Assembly (NCBI RefSeq): GCF_958431955.1
Contig: NZ_CAUASN010000025.1
Span: 1 to 37,303, forward strand
Direction of reading: 5' to 3'
Length of the DNA stretch: 37,303 bases
DNA from: an uncultured Adlercreutzia sp.
GTDB taxonomy: Bacteria; Actinomycetota; Coriobacteriia; Coriobacteriales; Eggerthellaceae
The notes below the pieces were generated by a model. That model had not been told where the DNA came from. It made no database searches and saw only the letters and a program-made list of their open reading frames with translations. Below are positions 14,716-24,264 of the stretch, in pieces (within the stretch, counting starts at the first letter, position 1; each line of letters begins with the position of its first letter). Both the position numbers and the translations under genes were made by a program.

Positions 14716-16986
14716 GTGGGAGAGAAGATGGAGCGGATCCTCGGCGAGAGGATCTGGGGTCGCGGGCTCTTGTCCGCGATACTGGCCGTTGCGCTCGCGG
14801 CGCCCCTGGCGGCGCTGCCCGCTTTCGCGGCCGACGACGGGGAAGCTCCCGCGGTGGCGCTGACCGTATCCGGCGTCGACCAGCTGGAGCCCACGGCGGA
14901 GCGCTGGGAGCTTCTGCGCCTCGACAACTACGCTGGCGAGGCGCTCTACCTCGACATCGAGCGCACCCAGAACGGCGCGACCGAGAGCCTGGCCGTGCGC
15001 CAGAAGTACACGCCGGGCTCCGAGGAAGAGGCCGACGGGGCCGAGGTGGCCCGCATCGTGGCCCTGGATATGGCCGCGGCCGTCGGCGGCGACGGCACCC
15101 CGGCCGGGCAGTTCGGCGCCATCGAGGAGCGGCCGTCCTACACCATGCGGGTGCACGACGCCCAGCGCGGCGGCACGGTGCTCTACGAGGGCGCGGTGTA
15201 TCCGGTGTACGCGCAGCTGCGCGAAGAGGGCGCGGCGACAACCTACCGCCTGATGGGCATCCGCACGGCGAGCGCCGACGAGCTGGCATCTCCCCGCAAT
15301 TTGGGCGTGGGCGCCACCTACGTGGAGGTGGGCGACGGCACCGCCGCCGCACGGGCGACCTACCGCCTGCAGGTGGGCGCCGCCGTCGACAACACCTTCG
15401 ACGCCGAGCGCGGCTGCTTCCTGGTGGACTACGAGCGCACCGCCGATGCGGAGGTGACCGGCTCGGTGCGCTACGTGGACCCGGCGGGCAACGTGGTGCG
15501 CACCGACACCTACCCGGGCGTGCCCGACGAGGGCGTGGCGGCGACCATCGAGCAGTCTTTCTTCGCCGAGAGCCCCGCGAGCGATGGTGCCGCGGCGTCG
15601 ATGGGCTACTACCGCGTGATCAGCGGCCTGACCGCCACCGTGCAGCTCACGCCGGCGCGCCCGCACGTGACCGTGCGCGTCATGGAGGTGCCCGCCGCCG
15701 ATGCGGGAGCCTTCCAGCTGACGGTGCGCTACGAGGACGAGTCCGGCACTCTCCTGTGGGAAGACCAGCTCGACGTGAAAGGCGACGGCTACCAGTACAC
15801 GCTTCCCACTACCTTCTCCACCCGCCAGCAGTCGGGCGTGAACTTCTACACGTTCTCCGGCGTGGGCGCTCCGGGTGCTTCCGGGGATGTGGCCCGCCAG
15901 ACGGCCTGGGCGTGGGGCAACCCGCTCGTGCTGACGAGCTCGGTGCCCGCCACCGCCTTCGGCACCGATGCGGACGGCAAGCGCGTGCTGACGGCCACCT
16001 ACACCTCCTCGGACGTGACGAAGGAGGCGACCTTCACGCTCGTGGAGGTGGACGGCTCCACCAACACGGTGCTCGGGCGCGTGAGCGAGGTCATCACCCC
16101 GGAGCACAGCTTTACCTACGAGCCGGCCCCGCGCGAGGTGGACGGCGTGCGCTACGTGCCGTGGTCGGGGAACGGGGAGCCCATGAGCTACACGTGGGCC
16201 GACCTGGCCGAGGGCGTCGACCTGCTCCAGTACGTCTACTACGTGCCCGAGGACTACGTGCCCGGCGGCCCCTACGACATCACCGTGCAGTACCAGAACA
16301 TCGCCGACGGCACCGTGCTCGCCCGCGAGACGCACACGGTGGATCCGGAGGAGAACCAGTTCGTCGAAATCGCAGGACCCGAGCGCTTTGCGCAGGACGG
16401 GGCCGAGTACGTGCGCCTCGCCGGGCAGGAGACGCCGATCCGCCACGGGTACTTCTCGACGGCGCGCACCTACACCATCTACTACCGCGACGTGAACGAT
16501 GTCATCAACGCCGACACCGTCATCACGCGCACCCAGATCATCGAGACCGAGCGCACGGTCACCGTGCCCGGAGCCCCCGTTGTCACCGTGGCCACGGCGG
16601 CTCCGACCGTGCCCGATGCCGACGGCGCGGGCGATGCCGCGACCGGTGCGGCCGACGGCGGGGCTGCCGCCGGGGCCGATGCGGCCGCGCCCGACGCCGG
16701 CGTGACCGCGGGCGATGCCACGACCATCATCGATGACGACGAGAACCCGCTCGCCACGTTGGACGGCCAGACGCCGGCCGCCGAGCGCACCATCGCCGAC
16801 GACGAGAACCCGCTCTCCTCGGGCGTGGAGGGCGCCGAGGCCGAGGGCGATGCGAGCCGGGGGCTGATTGCGGCCGCCGTGGCGGGCACGCTCGTGCTGG
16901 CGGCGGTTGCCGCGCTGATCTTGTGGCGCTGCCGACGCAGCGGCGCGAACGGCTCCGGGGAAGACGAGGAAGAGGGACGGATATGA
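14716..16986 (+). CDS. Large exported protein with MucBP-like repeats and plain C-terminal membrane anchor
   Basis: The 756-residue protein has a signal peptide (cleaved after AFA, about 39-41), a long extracellular region, and a C-terminal membrane span (about 715-740) with a cytoplasmic RCRRSG...acidic tail. Two segments resemble MucBP-type repeats: FQLTVRYEDESGTLLWEDQL and YDITVQYQNIADGTVLARET, each leading to a Tyr-rich end. No LPxTG-like motif precedes the span. Instead the motif DDENPL occurs twice (about 674-679 and 694-699). GTG 14716 is taken because AAGGAG (14701-14706) fits it; ATG 14728 is a close alternative. The stop overlaps the next start in ATGA, so the pair is translationally coupled. 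A role in adhesion or mucin binding is inference. Confidence 0.75.
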   Translation: MGEKMERILGERIWGRGLLSAILAVALAAPLAALPAFAADDGEAPAVALTVSGVDQLEPTAERWELLRLDNYAGEALYLDIERTQNGATESLAVRQKYTPGSEEEADGAEVARIVALDMAAAVGGDGTPAGQFGAIEERPSYTMRVHDAQRGGTVLYEGAVYPVYAQLREEGAATTYRLMGIRTASADELASPRNLGVGATYVEVGDGTAAARATYRLQVGAAVDNTFDAERGCFLVDYERTADAEVTGSVRYVDPAGNVVRTDTYPGVPDEGVAATIEQSFFAESPASDGAAASMGYYRVISGLTATVQLTPARPHVTVRVMEVPAADAGAFQLTVRYEDESGTLLWEDQLDVKGDGYQYTLPTTFSTRQQSGVNFYTFSGVGAPGASGDVARQTAWAWGNPLVLTSSVPATAFGTDADGKRVLTATYTSSDVTKEATFTLVEVDGSTNTVLGRVSEVITPEHSFTYEPAPREVDGVRYVPWSGNGEPMSYTWADLAEGVDLLQYVYYVPEDYVPGGPYDITVQYQNIADGTVLARETHTVDPEENQFVEIAGPERFAQDGAEYVRLAGQETPIRHGYFSTARTYTIYYRDVNDVINADTVITRTQIIETERTVTVPGAPVVTVATAAPTVPDADGAGDAATGAADGGAAAGADAAAPDAGVTAGDATTIIDDDENPLATLDGQTPAAERTIADDENPLSSGVEGAEAEGDASRGLIAAAVAGTLVLAAVAALILWRCRRSGANGSGEDEEEGRI

Positions 16987-19900
16987 CGAAGATGCTGAAT
17001 AACCAGGCGCTGCGCCGCTTCTTGGCCGTGGCGCTCGCCGTCCTGCTCGCGGCCGCGCTCGTGCCGCAGCTCGCGATCGCCTACGGCGCCGATGGGGCTG
17101 CCGACGACGCCACGGCGCTGCCCGTCGACGACGTGGCGGCCGACCTTCCTGCCGACGACGCTGCGGGCACCGACGGGGATGCCGCCGATGCCCCTGCGGC
17201 GGGAGACGATACGTCCGATGCCCCGGCGGAAGAAGGGTCTCCCGACGCCGACGGAGCCGCGGCCGACGACGCATCCGACGAGGGCGCGCCGTCCGAGCCC
17301 GGAGACGGGGCCGTTGCCGAGGGCGCCTTCGACGGCGACCTGTCCGACGCCGCCGCTCCCGCCGGCCCCGCCGGCACGGCCGAGGGCGGCACGGCGGCCG
17401 ACGAGCCCGCCCCCGCCGCCGATGCCGACGGCACACCCGGCGCCGACGAGGCCGCCCCGACCGCCCAGGCCGAGGACGGCGACATCGTCAACGCCGCCGA
17501 GACGGTGGTGGCGGCCCGCGCCGTCGAGCGACGCAACTACGTCTACGACACCGCCGGCGACTACACGCTCACCATCGACGGGGCCGTTGAGGGCACCATC
17601 AAGGTGAGCGGGGGCGCCCGGCTCAGCCTGAACGGGTCGGGCACTCTCACGGGCACCGGCGGCAGCGTCGTTACCGTTACCGGTGCCGGATCCACCCTCA
17701 AGCTGAACCATGACGGGGGAAACCTCACCATCACGGGCGGCACCGGCACGCGCGTGAACTCCCCCGGCCGCTACGAGAATCTGAGCGCGCACAACCACCA
17801 CTACACGGCCGGCGGCGGCATCCTCGTGCAGGTTGACGCCAACAAGAACGGCGGGGCGCTGCTCGATATGCGCGGCGGTACCGTGACGGGCAACACGGCC
17901 AACGCCGGCGGCGGCATCTTCATCGACCGCACCTGCTCCTTCCTCATGGACGGCGGCACCGTGACGGGCAACACGGCCAAGCAGTACGAGGGCGGCGGCA
18001 TCTTCGTGGCCGGCAGCGGCGACGGCCGAGGCAACCCTCACGCCACCATCGTCTCCGGCTCCATCACGGGCAACACCTCGGAGACCACCTTCGCCTGGGG
18101 CGGTGGCGGCATCTTCGTGGAGAATTCCGGCACCCTCAAGCTGGAGAGCGCCCTCATCACGGACAACACCGCAGAGGGCCTCGGCGGCGGCGTGTCGGGC
18201 TGCCCCCACGCCAAGATCGGCATCGGCGACATCACCGAGGGCGCGGCCATCTACGGCAACACGGCCGAGAAGAAGCGCCAGCCCTCGAACTCGGTGCTGA
18301 AGAAGCTCCAGACGAGCTCGACCATTACGCCGGGCAAGAAGATCTGGAGTGGCGATTTGTACGCCTACGGGCACGAGGGCAATCCCTACTCGAGCAAAGA
18401 GTTCACCGCCGCTCGCGCCATGGACTTCTACTGCACCAAGGTGAGCTACGTCTTCGGCTACGATCTCGGTCAGACGGGCGAGACGGCCTGGACCGGCTAC
18501 ATGGCCGGTCCCGACGGCGGCCGGGCGGTCTCCATCGCGAAAGGCGAGGCCTTCGTCGTGAATGATGCCTCCCTCGGCCTCACCAGCACGAAGTCGGAGG
18601 GCAGCATCGGCGGCCGCTCCATCACCATCTCCGGCAACACCAGCTACACCCACGGGGGCGGCATCGGCTGCAACGGCTCGCTGCTCATCGGCAACCTCGA
18701 CTCCGCCGAGCGCTACAACCCCTTCGGATTCTCCTTGAGGAAGAGCTACGTGAACTCTGCCGGCGACAAGCTTGATCTTGCCGCGGGGCAGTTCAGCTTC
18801 ACGCTCTACGAGAAGAACAGCCAGGGCGATTACGTCCCGATGGGCCTTTCGGCTGTGAACGACGACAAGGGCGTCGTGTCCTTCAAGTTCGAGGAGGGCC
18901 AAAGCGAGAAGCTCATTCGCGGTCTCGGCGACGGGCAATCGAAGACCATCACGCTGTACGTGAGGGAAGACGAGAAGCGCACGAAGGACGATATTGCCGT
19001 TGTGTTCGATGATGCCTACCACGAGGTGAAGATCACCGTGACCAACCACGTGTCCGAGGCGGTGGTGAATCCCGAGAACTCCATCAAGTACACCGTGCAT
19101 ACCCCTGAGGTCACGGCCGTTACCATCGACGGCAAGGCGGCCGACGGCTTCGCCATCGTGAACACCCTCGAGCTGCTCGGCTCTGTCGTCATCGCTGCCG
19201 ACAAGCACTATCTCGGCACGGAAGGGGCGCCGGCGGGGGCCTTCTCCTTCACCTTGCGCGGCATCCGCGCGCCCGAGAACCTGTCCGACGTGCGCCTGGC
19301 CGATCTGGTGCGCGAGGGCGGCAGCGCGGTGGAGAGCGCTGCCGAGAAAGTGACGGACGACGGGGTCTCGGCGCTGGCGCTGACGGCCGTCAACGGGGCG
19401 TTCGACGAGAGCGGGGCGGCGAAGGTGACGTTTCCCGAAATCGGCTATACCTGGCAGGGCCAAGGCAATGAGGGCGAGCCTGAAAGCTACTGGTATCTCA
19501 TCGCCGAGGACAGCGCCGCCGATCCCACGGTGTACGTGCTGCGGGTGGACGTGGCCAAGGCCGACAACGAGTCCCTTTCCGCCACGGTGGCGAAGGTGTA
19601 CTACGCCGACTCGCTGGATTCCACGGTGCTGCACGAGCTGACCGGCGACGATGCCGTTGTGGCCTTCCACAACACCGACGAGCGCTTCGGTGCCGTGGCG
19701 TTCTCGAACTACCGGGTGCGGGCGGCCAGCGGCGAGCCCATGGAGCGCCGCTGCCTCGTGGACCCGAAGATCTTCAAGCAGCTGGAGGGACGTACCCTGA
19801 GAGGCGGTGAGTTCAGCTTCCAGCTCGTGCGCGCCACCGACGACTACGAGCCCACGAGCGAGGTCATATCCGAGACGACCAACGACCGCTACGGCATGGT

Positions 19901-21161
19901 CGACTTCGACGCCGCCGCCAACGTGGCCGGCGAGGGCGAGGAGCCGAGCTGTCTTTTGTTCACGCAGCCGGGTACCTACCGCTACCGCGTCATCGAGGAC
20001 GCCTCCTTTACGCGCGACCCCTCCATCGACTACAGCGGCGAGGTCATCACCTTCACGGCCGTGGTCGAGGAAGTGGATGGCGCACTTGTGGCCACCGACA
20101 TGTACTACGGGCGCCTCGTGGACGGCGAGAACGTGCGCGACGACAACTCGATCGATCCCTCGTGGCACCCCACCATCACCAACCAGGCGCGGCCCATGGA
20201 CCTGGCGGTGCGCAAGACGAGCGAGCTCGACCGCACCCAGGGCCTTGAGGGCGCCACCTACGGCCTGTTCATGGTGAACGACAATGAGCAGGACGACATC
20301 CTGCTCGGCAGCGCCACATCCGATGCCGAGGGCTGGATCTACTTCGAAGACGTGAGCCTGGCCGAGGGCAACCGCTACTACTTCAAGGAGCAGGCCGCGC
20401 CGGCGGGCCACACGGTGAGCGAGTTCCGCAGCGCCTACTTCCTCGTGGAGCGCGACGCCGCAGCCGAGCTGGGCTACGTGCTGCGCTACGCCGACGCCGC
20501 CACGCCCTGGGCGGTCGCGGCCGAGGACAGCGAGGCGGCCGGCGATGCGGCGTCGAGCCCCGCCACCACCGGCAAGGACGGCGCGCTGCTGTTCGTGTAC
20601 GAGCGGGACGGCGGCGTGTCCGACGAGGCCACCGAGGTGGCGTTCAACAAGCTCGACACCCGCACCCACGAGTGGGTTGAGGGTGCGAAGCTGTCGGTGC
20701 GCGAGAAGGAGAGCGGTCGTGTCGTGGCGAGCTGGATCTCGGGCGCGGCGCCTCAGGTGCTCGAGGCGGTGCTGAACGTGGACACGGTGTACGTGCTGCG
20801 CGAGGACGAGGCCCCCGAGGGCTACGAGCGCGCCGCCGACGTGGAGTTCTCCATCGATTCCTACGGCAACGTGGAGGTGCTCGCGGGCGCCGAGAACGGC
20901 AACGCCGAGCTGAGCGATGCGACCATCACCCTCTACGACACGCGCATTCCCGTGGAAGAGGTGGTGACCGAGAACCGCGAGCGCATCCGCGAGGTGCCCG
21001 GCCCGGGCGAGGAGCGCACGGTGACGGAGAAGGCCGACAAGAAGCTGGCCCGCACCGGCGACACCCTGGCTTGGGGCGCTATCGCGCTCGTGGCCGTGGG
21101 CAGCGCCGCGCTGGCCCTGGCCGCCGGACGGCGCCGCAAGCGCGGCAACCACTCCAAGTAG
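16983..21161 (+). CDS. Giant surface adhesin: beta-helix, FctA and CnaB domains, LARTG sorting signal
   Basis: The 1392-residue exported protein has a signal peptide (about 1-34) and an acidic Ala/Asp/Glu/Pro linker (about 35-180). A right-handed beta-helix of repeated GNTA...GGGIF turns follows (about 190-430). Three Spy0128/FctA-like domains come next (about 580-725, 729-900, 926-1064; for example LRGGEFSFQL). Then come CnaB/SpaA-like domains (about 1070-1165 with LEGATYGLF, and about 1218-1310 with EGAKLSVRE). Sortase signal LARTG (1355-1359), a hydrophobic span and an RRRKR tail end it. The layout fits a stalked, isopeptide-stabilised adhesin with a beta-helix tip. ATG 16983 overlaps the preceding stop by four bases. 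No pilin-type class C sortase is adjacent. Confidence 0.88.
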   Translation: MTKMLNNQALRRFLAVALAVLLAAALVPQLAIAYGADGAADDATALPVDDVAADLPADDAAGTDGDAADAPAAGDDTSDAPAEEGSPDADGAAADDASDEGAPSEPGDGAVAEGAFDGDLSDAAAPAGPAGTAEGGTAADEPAPAADADGTPGADEAAPTAQAEDGDIVNAAETVVAARAVERRNYVYDTAGDYTLTIDGAVEGTIKVSGGARLSLNGSGTLTGTGGSVVTVTGAGSTLKLNHDGGNLTITGGTGTRVNSPGRYENLSAHNHHYTAGGGILVQVDANKNGGALLDMRGGTVTGNTANAGGGIFIDRTCSFLMDGGTVTGNTAKQYEGGGIFVAGSGDGRGNPHATIVSGSITGNTSETTFAWGGGGIFVENSGTLKLESALITDNTAEGLGGGVSGCPHAKIGIGDITEGAAIYGNTAEKKRQPSNSVLKKLQTSSTITPGKKIWSGDLYAYGHEGNPYSSKEFTAARAMDFYCTKVSYVFGYDLGQTGETAWTGYMAGPDGGRAVSIAKGEAFVVNDASLGLTSTKSEGSIGGRSITISGNTSYTHGGGIGCNGSLLIGNLDSAERYNPFGFSLRKSYVNSAGDKLDLAAGQFSFTLYEKNSQGDYVPMGLSAVNDDKGVVSFKFEEGQSEKLIRGLGDGQSKTITLYVREDEKRTKDDIAVVFDDAYHEVKITVTNHVSEAVVNPENSIKYTVHTPEVTAVTIDGKAADGFAIVNTLELLGSVVIAADKHYLGTEGAPAGAFSFTLRGIRAPENLSDVRLADLVREGGSAVESAAEKVTDDGVSALALTAVNGAFDESGAAKVTFPEIGYTWQGQGNEGEPESYWYLIAEDSAADPTVYVLRVDVAKADNESLSATVAKVYYADSLDSTVLHELTGDDAVVAFHNTDERFGAVAFSNYRVRAASGEPMERRCLVDPKIFKQLEGRTLRGGEFSFQLVRATDDYEPTSEVISETTNDRYGMVDFDAAANVAGEGEEPSCLLFTQPGTYRYRVIEDASFTRDPSIDYSGEVITFTAVVEEVDGALVATDMYYGRLVDGENVRDDNSIDPSWHPTITNQARPMDLAVRKTSELDRTQGLEGATYGLFMVNDNEQDDILLGSATSDAEGWIYFEDVSLAEGNRYYFKEQAAPAGHTVSEFRSAYFLVERDAAAELGYVLRYADAATPWAVAAEDSEAAGDAASSPATTGKDGALLFVYERDGGVSDEATEVAFNKLDTRTHEWVEGAKLSVREKESGRVVASWISGAAPQVLEAVLNVDTVYVLREDEAPEGYERAADVEFSIDSYGNVEVLAGAENGNAELSDATITLYDTRIPVEEVVTENRERIREVPGPGEERTVTEKADKKLARTGDTLAWGAIALVAVGSAALALAAGRRRKRGNHSK

Positions 21162-21218
21162 GGCCGGCTCGGGCTCTGGGGGCCGCCCCTGCGGCGGGGC
21201 CGTGGTCAAGCAATGATG

Positions 21219-21253
21219 ACGGGGCGCGTCGGCTTATCGTCGGCGTGCCCCGT
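21219..21253 (+). terminator. Stem-loop downstream of the giant adhesin gene
   Basis: ACGGGGC (21219-21225) pairs with GCCCCGT (21247-21253), with additional inner pairing. It is followed directly by the TATAAT of the next promoter rather than a T-run. A second GC-rich hairpin sits at about 21180-21202. Confidence 0.5.
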
Positions 21254-21255
21254 TG

Positions 21256-21261
21256 TATAAT
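21256..21261 (+). promoter_or_regulatory. -10 element upstream of the first flippase-like gene
   Basis: A consensus TATAAT lies 75 bases before the TTG start at 21337. A -35 is not convincing (CTTATC at about 21233). Confidence 0.45.
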
Positions 21262-21336
21262 AGGATGCGCCGGCCGCGCAAGCGGGCCGTGAAACGCATC
21301 TCAAACACTGCACCACCGCCCGAGGAGGTTCGCCCC

Positions 21337-22998
21337 TTGAAGAAAGCCCTGCTGCTCATCTTGGGCATCGTGGCCGTCTGCTTTCTCATCGGCAATGCCG
21401 ATTACCTGGCCACATTCGTCGACACGCTGAAGACGGGGGCGCTTGTGCCCCTCGTGCTCTCCATCGTCCTCATGCTCGCGCGCCATTTCGTGCAGGCCGC
21501 CTCCTACGATGCCGCCTTCGACGCCGTGGGGCACGCCACGGGCTTCTGGCATAACGTCATCCTCATCTTCTCGCTCGTGTTCATCAACACGTTCTGCCTG
21601 TTCTCGGGAGCCACCGGCGTGGCCTTCATCATCGACGACGCCCATCGCGAGGGGTGCGACGCGGGACAGTCCACCGGCGGGGCCATCCTCTCGCAGATCG
21701 GGTACTTCGCCGCCATCTTCGTCATCTCGGCCATCGGGTTTTTCACCATGCTCGTGGCCGGCGAGGTGAACTTCCTGTTCGTTACGGGAGCACTCTGCCT
21801 CGCCGTCACCCTGGTGGCGCTTTCCAGCCTGTTCTTCATCGGGCACTTGCGCCCGCGGCTGCTCTACCGCTTCTTCCTGGGCCTCGAGCGCGTGCTGAAC
21901 CGCATCGCCGGCCTGTTCAAGAAGGGGCTTTCCGCCGGGTGGGGCCGCAAGACGGCGCACTCCTTCGAGAACACGGCGAACATCCTCGCCCGCAACCCCA
22001 AGGGCACGCTCATCACCGTGGCCTACGCGTCGCTGTCGGCCATCCTGAACATGGCCACGCTCGTGGCCATCGGCTTCGCCTTCGGCTTCGAGCAGGCGGC
22101 GCCGTTGGTGGCGGCCTTCGCGGTGGCGGCCATCTCGGTCATCTTAAGCCCCACGCCCCAGGGCATCGGCGTGGTGGAGGCGGCCATTGCGGCCATCCTC
22201 ACCGCCTACGGCTGCTCGCTGGCCACGGCCACGGCCATCGCGCTCGTGTACCGCGGCATCATGTTCTGGGTCCCCTTCTGCATCGGGGCGGTGCTGCTCT
22301 CCCAGTCGGGCTTCTTCGCCAGCAAGAAGACGGCCACCGAGGAGCAGAAGCACAAGGACATCGGCTGGATCGCCGGCACGCTCGTGGCCATCATCGGGCT
22401 GGTGAACATTGGCCTTGCGTTCATTCCCTCGTCGTTTGCGCCCTACACCATGCTCACGTCCTGGATCGACATGTCCACGGTGTTCGTGGGCGGCCCGCTC
22501 ATCATTGGCTCCATGCTGCTGCTCGTGCTGGCGGTGGGGCTTGTGCTGCGCTTCCGTACCGTGTGGGCCTTCACGGTGTGCCTGCTCGTGCTCATCGCCG
22601 GGGCGGAGTTCCTGTTCAAGGGCACTATCCACGTGGGCGTGGCCGGCGTCCTTCTGGCGGTGTGGCTCTTCCTCAAGCGCCCCGCCTTCGACCGTCCCTT
22701 CTCGCTCGGGTCGCTCCAGCACTACGTGGACGACGCGCTTGCCCATGCGCGCAAGCGGGTGGACGGCCTTGCGGCCCGCGGCCGGGCCCGGCGCGCGGAT
22801 GCGGAGGCGGCCTCCGAAGATTTAAGAAGGAAAACAGGTTGGGAACAGCAGGCCCAAGAGGGGCTTAAGCTGAGTAAAACCACCCCCGATGGCGCTATGC
22901 TGGTAACCGAGGACGACGGCGCACCCGGCTCGCCCCGCCCGGCGGCTCCCGAGGGCCCCGTGCTGTGCCCGGGGCGTGCCGAGGGACGCGAGGGCTAG
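21337..22998 (+). CDS. LPG-synthase-TM/flippase-like membrane protein with extra C-terminal spans
   Basis: The 553-residue multi-span protein contains the lysylphosphatidylglycerol-synthase transmembrane domain (COG0392-type). Its hallmark region is SPTPQGIGVVEAAIAAIL, followed by ALVYRGIMFWVPFCIGA (about residues 268-325). About four more membrane segments and a charged tail follow (about 345-553), roughly 150 residues longer than the neighbouring paralogue. The aminoacyl-transferase domain of MprF is absent, so lipid handling or flipping is a better guess than lysyl transfer. TTG 21337 is chosen as start because GAGGAGG lies eight bases upstream and the product then starts MKKALLL; no upstream ATG has a better site. 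The next gene, a paralogue, begins 47 bases later. Confidence 0.82.
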   Translation: MKKALLLILGIVAVCFLIGNADYLATFVDTLKTGALVPLVLSIVLMLARHFVQAASYDAAFDAVGHATGFWHNVILIFSLVFINTFCLFSGATGVAFIIDDAHREGCDAGQSTGGAILSQIGYFAAIFVISAIGFFTMLVAGEVNFLFVTGALCLAVTLVALSSLFFIGHLRPRLLYRFFLGLERVLNRIAGLFKKGLSAGWGRKTAHSFENTANILARNPKGTLITVAYASLSAILNMATLVAIGFAFGFEQAAPLVAAFAVAAISVILSPTPQGIGVVEAAIAAILTAYGCSLATATAIALVYRGIMFWVPFCIGAVLLSQSGFFASKKTATEEQKHKDIGWIAGTLVAIIGLVNIGLAFIPSSFAPYTMLTSWIDMSTVFVGGPLIIGSMLLLVLAVGLVLRFRTVWAFTVCLLVLIAGAEFLFKGTIHVGVAGVLLAVWLFLKRPAFDRPFSLGSLQHYVDDALAHARKRVDGLAARGRARRADAEAASEDLRRKTGWEQQAQEGLKLSKTTPDGAMLVTEDDGAPGSPRPAAPEGPVLCPGRAEGREG

Positions 22999-23045
22999 GC
23001 GCGCGCCGTCCCGCCCCGTCAGAGCCGGATACGCGGAGGTACGCC

Positions 23046-24251
23046 ATGCGCGGGAATTTGCAGAAGATCATGATCGGCATCGTGGTCGTGATCGTGCTTG
23101 CGTTCATATTGTTCTCGGGCGATTCGCTCGTGAAGCTGGTGGACACCATCAAGCAGGGCACGCCCGCCTTCATCATCGCGGCCGTGGCTGCCCAGGTGGG
23201 CAAGTACCTGGCCCAGGGCCGGGGCTTCCAGGCCTGCTTCAACACCGTGAACGGGCATATCAGCTACGGCACGGGGCTCTCGCTGGTGTTCGGCACCTTC
23301 TTCATGAATACCGTGGCGCCCTCCATGAACCTGGCGGGTACCTCGCTCGTCATGGCCACGGCCACGAAGAACGGCATGCAGGCGGGCAAGGGCACCACGG
23401 CGGCGCTGCTCATGCAGCTGTCCATCGATACCGGGTTCGTCATCATCATGCTCGTCACCTTCGGTGTGCTGTCGTTCACCGTGGGGCTGCAGCCGGGGTG
23501 GCTCGCCGTGGGCGCGGTGGCCATCGCGCTCGTGGGTGGTCTCGTGTTCATGATCACCGTGGGCGGTCTTAAGCCCAATCTGGTGCTGAAGGTGCTGCAT
23601 CCCTTCGTGAAGCTGGTCGACAAGGTGCTCGCCCATTTCAAGAAGCCGCCGGTGGACGACGCCGTCACGCGCACCATCCACAACTTCTCCGACGCGGTCC
23701 ACCTCATCACCAAGAACCCGCGAAAGACCGTGCAGTCGTTTCTGTGGACCACGCTGTCGAGCGTCTGCGAGATGAGCTGCTTCGTGCTCGTGGGCTTCGC
23801 CTTCGGCGTGCACCACCCAGAAGCGCTGATCTGCGGGTATGTGGTGGCCACGCTGTTTGCTATGATTTCCTTCGTACCCCAGGGCGTGGGCGTGGTGGAG
23901 GCGGCCGTGACCGTGGCCTTCGCGCTGTTCGGCGTCGACTCGGCCACGGGCCTTGCCGTGGTCATGGTGTACCGCGGCATCGTGTTCTGGCTGCCGTTCT
24001 TGGTGGGCGCCTTCGTCATCCAGCGCATGAAGGCGTTCGTGCCCAGCAAGAAGAAGATCGAGGGCGCCATGGCCCAGGACCTGAATTCGGCGGTCTCCGC
24101 CCAGGCGGCGGCTTTGGAAGCGACCCCGGAGGCCTCTGCGGCAGGCGCTGCGGGTGCCGCGACCGCGTCGCGGGAGGCCGAGCCTGCGGCCGCGGCCGGC
24201 GCGCCGAAGGAAGCCGCGCGCCCGGCGAAGACGCTCGGCCCGACGAAGTGA
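23046..24251 (+). CDS. Second LPG-synthase-TM/flippase-like membrane protein
   Basis: The 401-residue membrane protein is a paralogue of its upstream neighbour. It has the same family signature, FVPQGVGVVEAAVTVAFALF then VVMVYRGIVFWLPFLVG, and a similar arrangement of about seven to eight spans. Its cytoplasmic C-terminal tail is Ala/Pro-rich. ATG 23046 follows CGGAGG. The tandem pair may form a heteromer or have diverged for two lipids; substrate and direction are unknown. The thioesterase gene starts 13 bases after its stop, which suggests an operon of all three. Confidence 0.82.
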   Translation: MRGNLQKIMIGIVVVIVLAFILFSGDSLVKLVDTIKQGTPAFIIAAVAAQVGKYLAQGRGFQACFNTVNGHISYGTGLSLVFGTFFMNTVAPSMNLAGTSLVMATATKNGMQAGKGTTAALLMQLSIDTGFVIIMLVTFGVLSFTVGLQPGWLAVGAVAIALVGGLVFMITVGGLKPNLVLKVLHPFVKLVDKVLAHFKKPPVDDAVTRTIHNFSDAVHLITKNPRKTVQSFLWTTLSSVCEMSCFVLVGFAFGVHHPEALICGYVVATLFAMISFVPQGVGVVEAAVTVAFALFGVDSATGLAVVMVYRGIVFWLPFLVGAFVIQRMKAFVPSKKKIEGAMAQDLNSAVSAQAAALEATPEASAAGAAGAATASREAEPAAAAGAPKEAARPAKTLGPTK

Positions 24252-24264
24252 GAGGATAGTGCAG

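Noticed and set aside
16859..16986. LPxTG-type sorting signal in the middle surface protein
   Set aside because: No LPxTG, LAxTG or FAxTG-like pentapeptide precedes the membrane span; only a hydrophobic anchor and charged tail are visible.
16482..21209. A 1575-codon open frame on the minus strand opposite the giant adhesin
   Set aside because: It is a shadow of high-G+C codon bias. The plus strand has a signal peptide, named domains and a sorting signal, while the minus product is a His/Val/Gly/Arg-rich sequence without domains.
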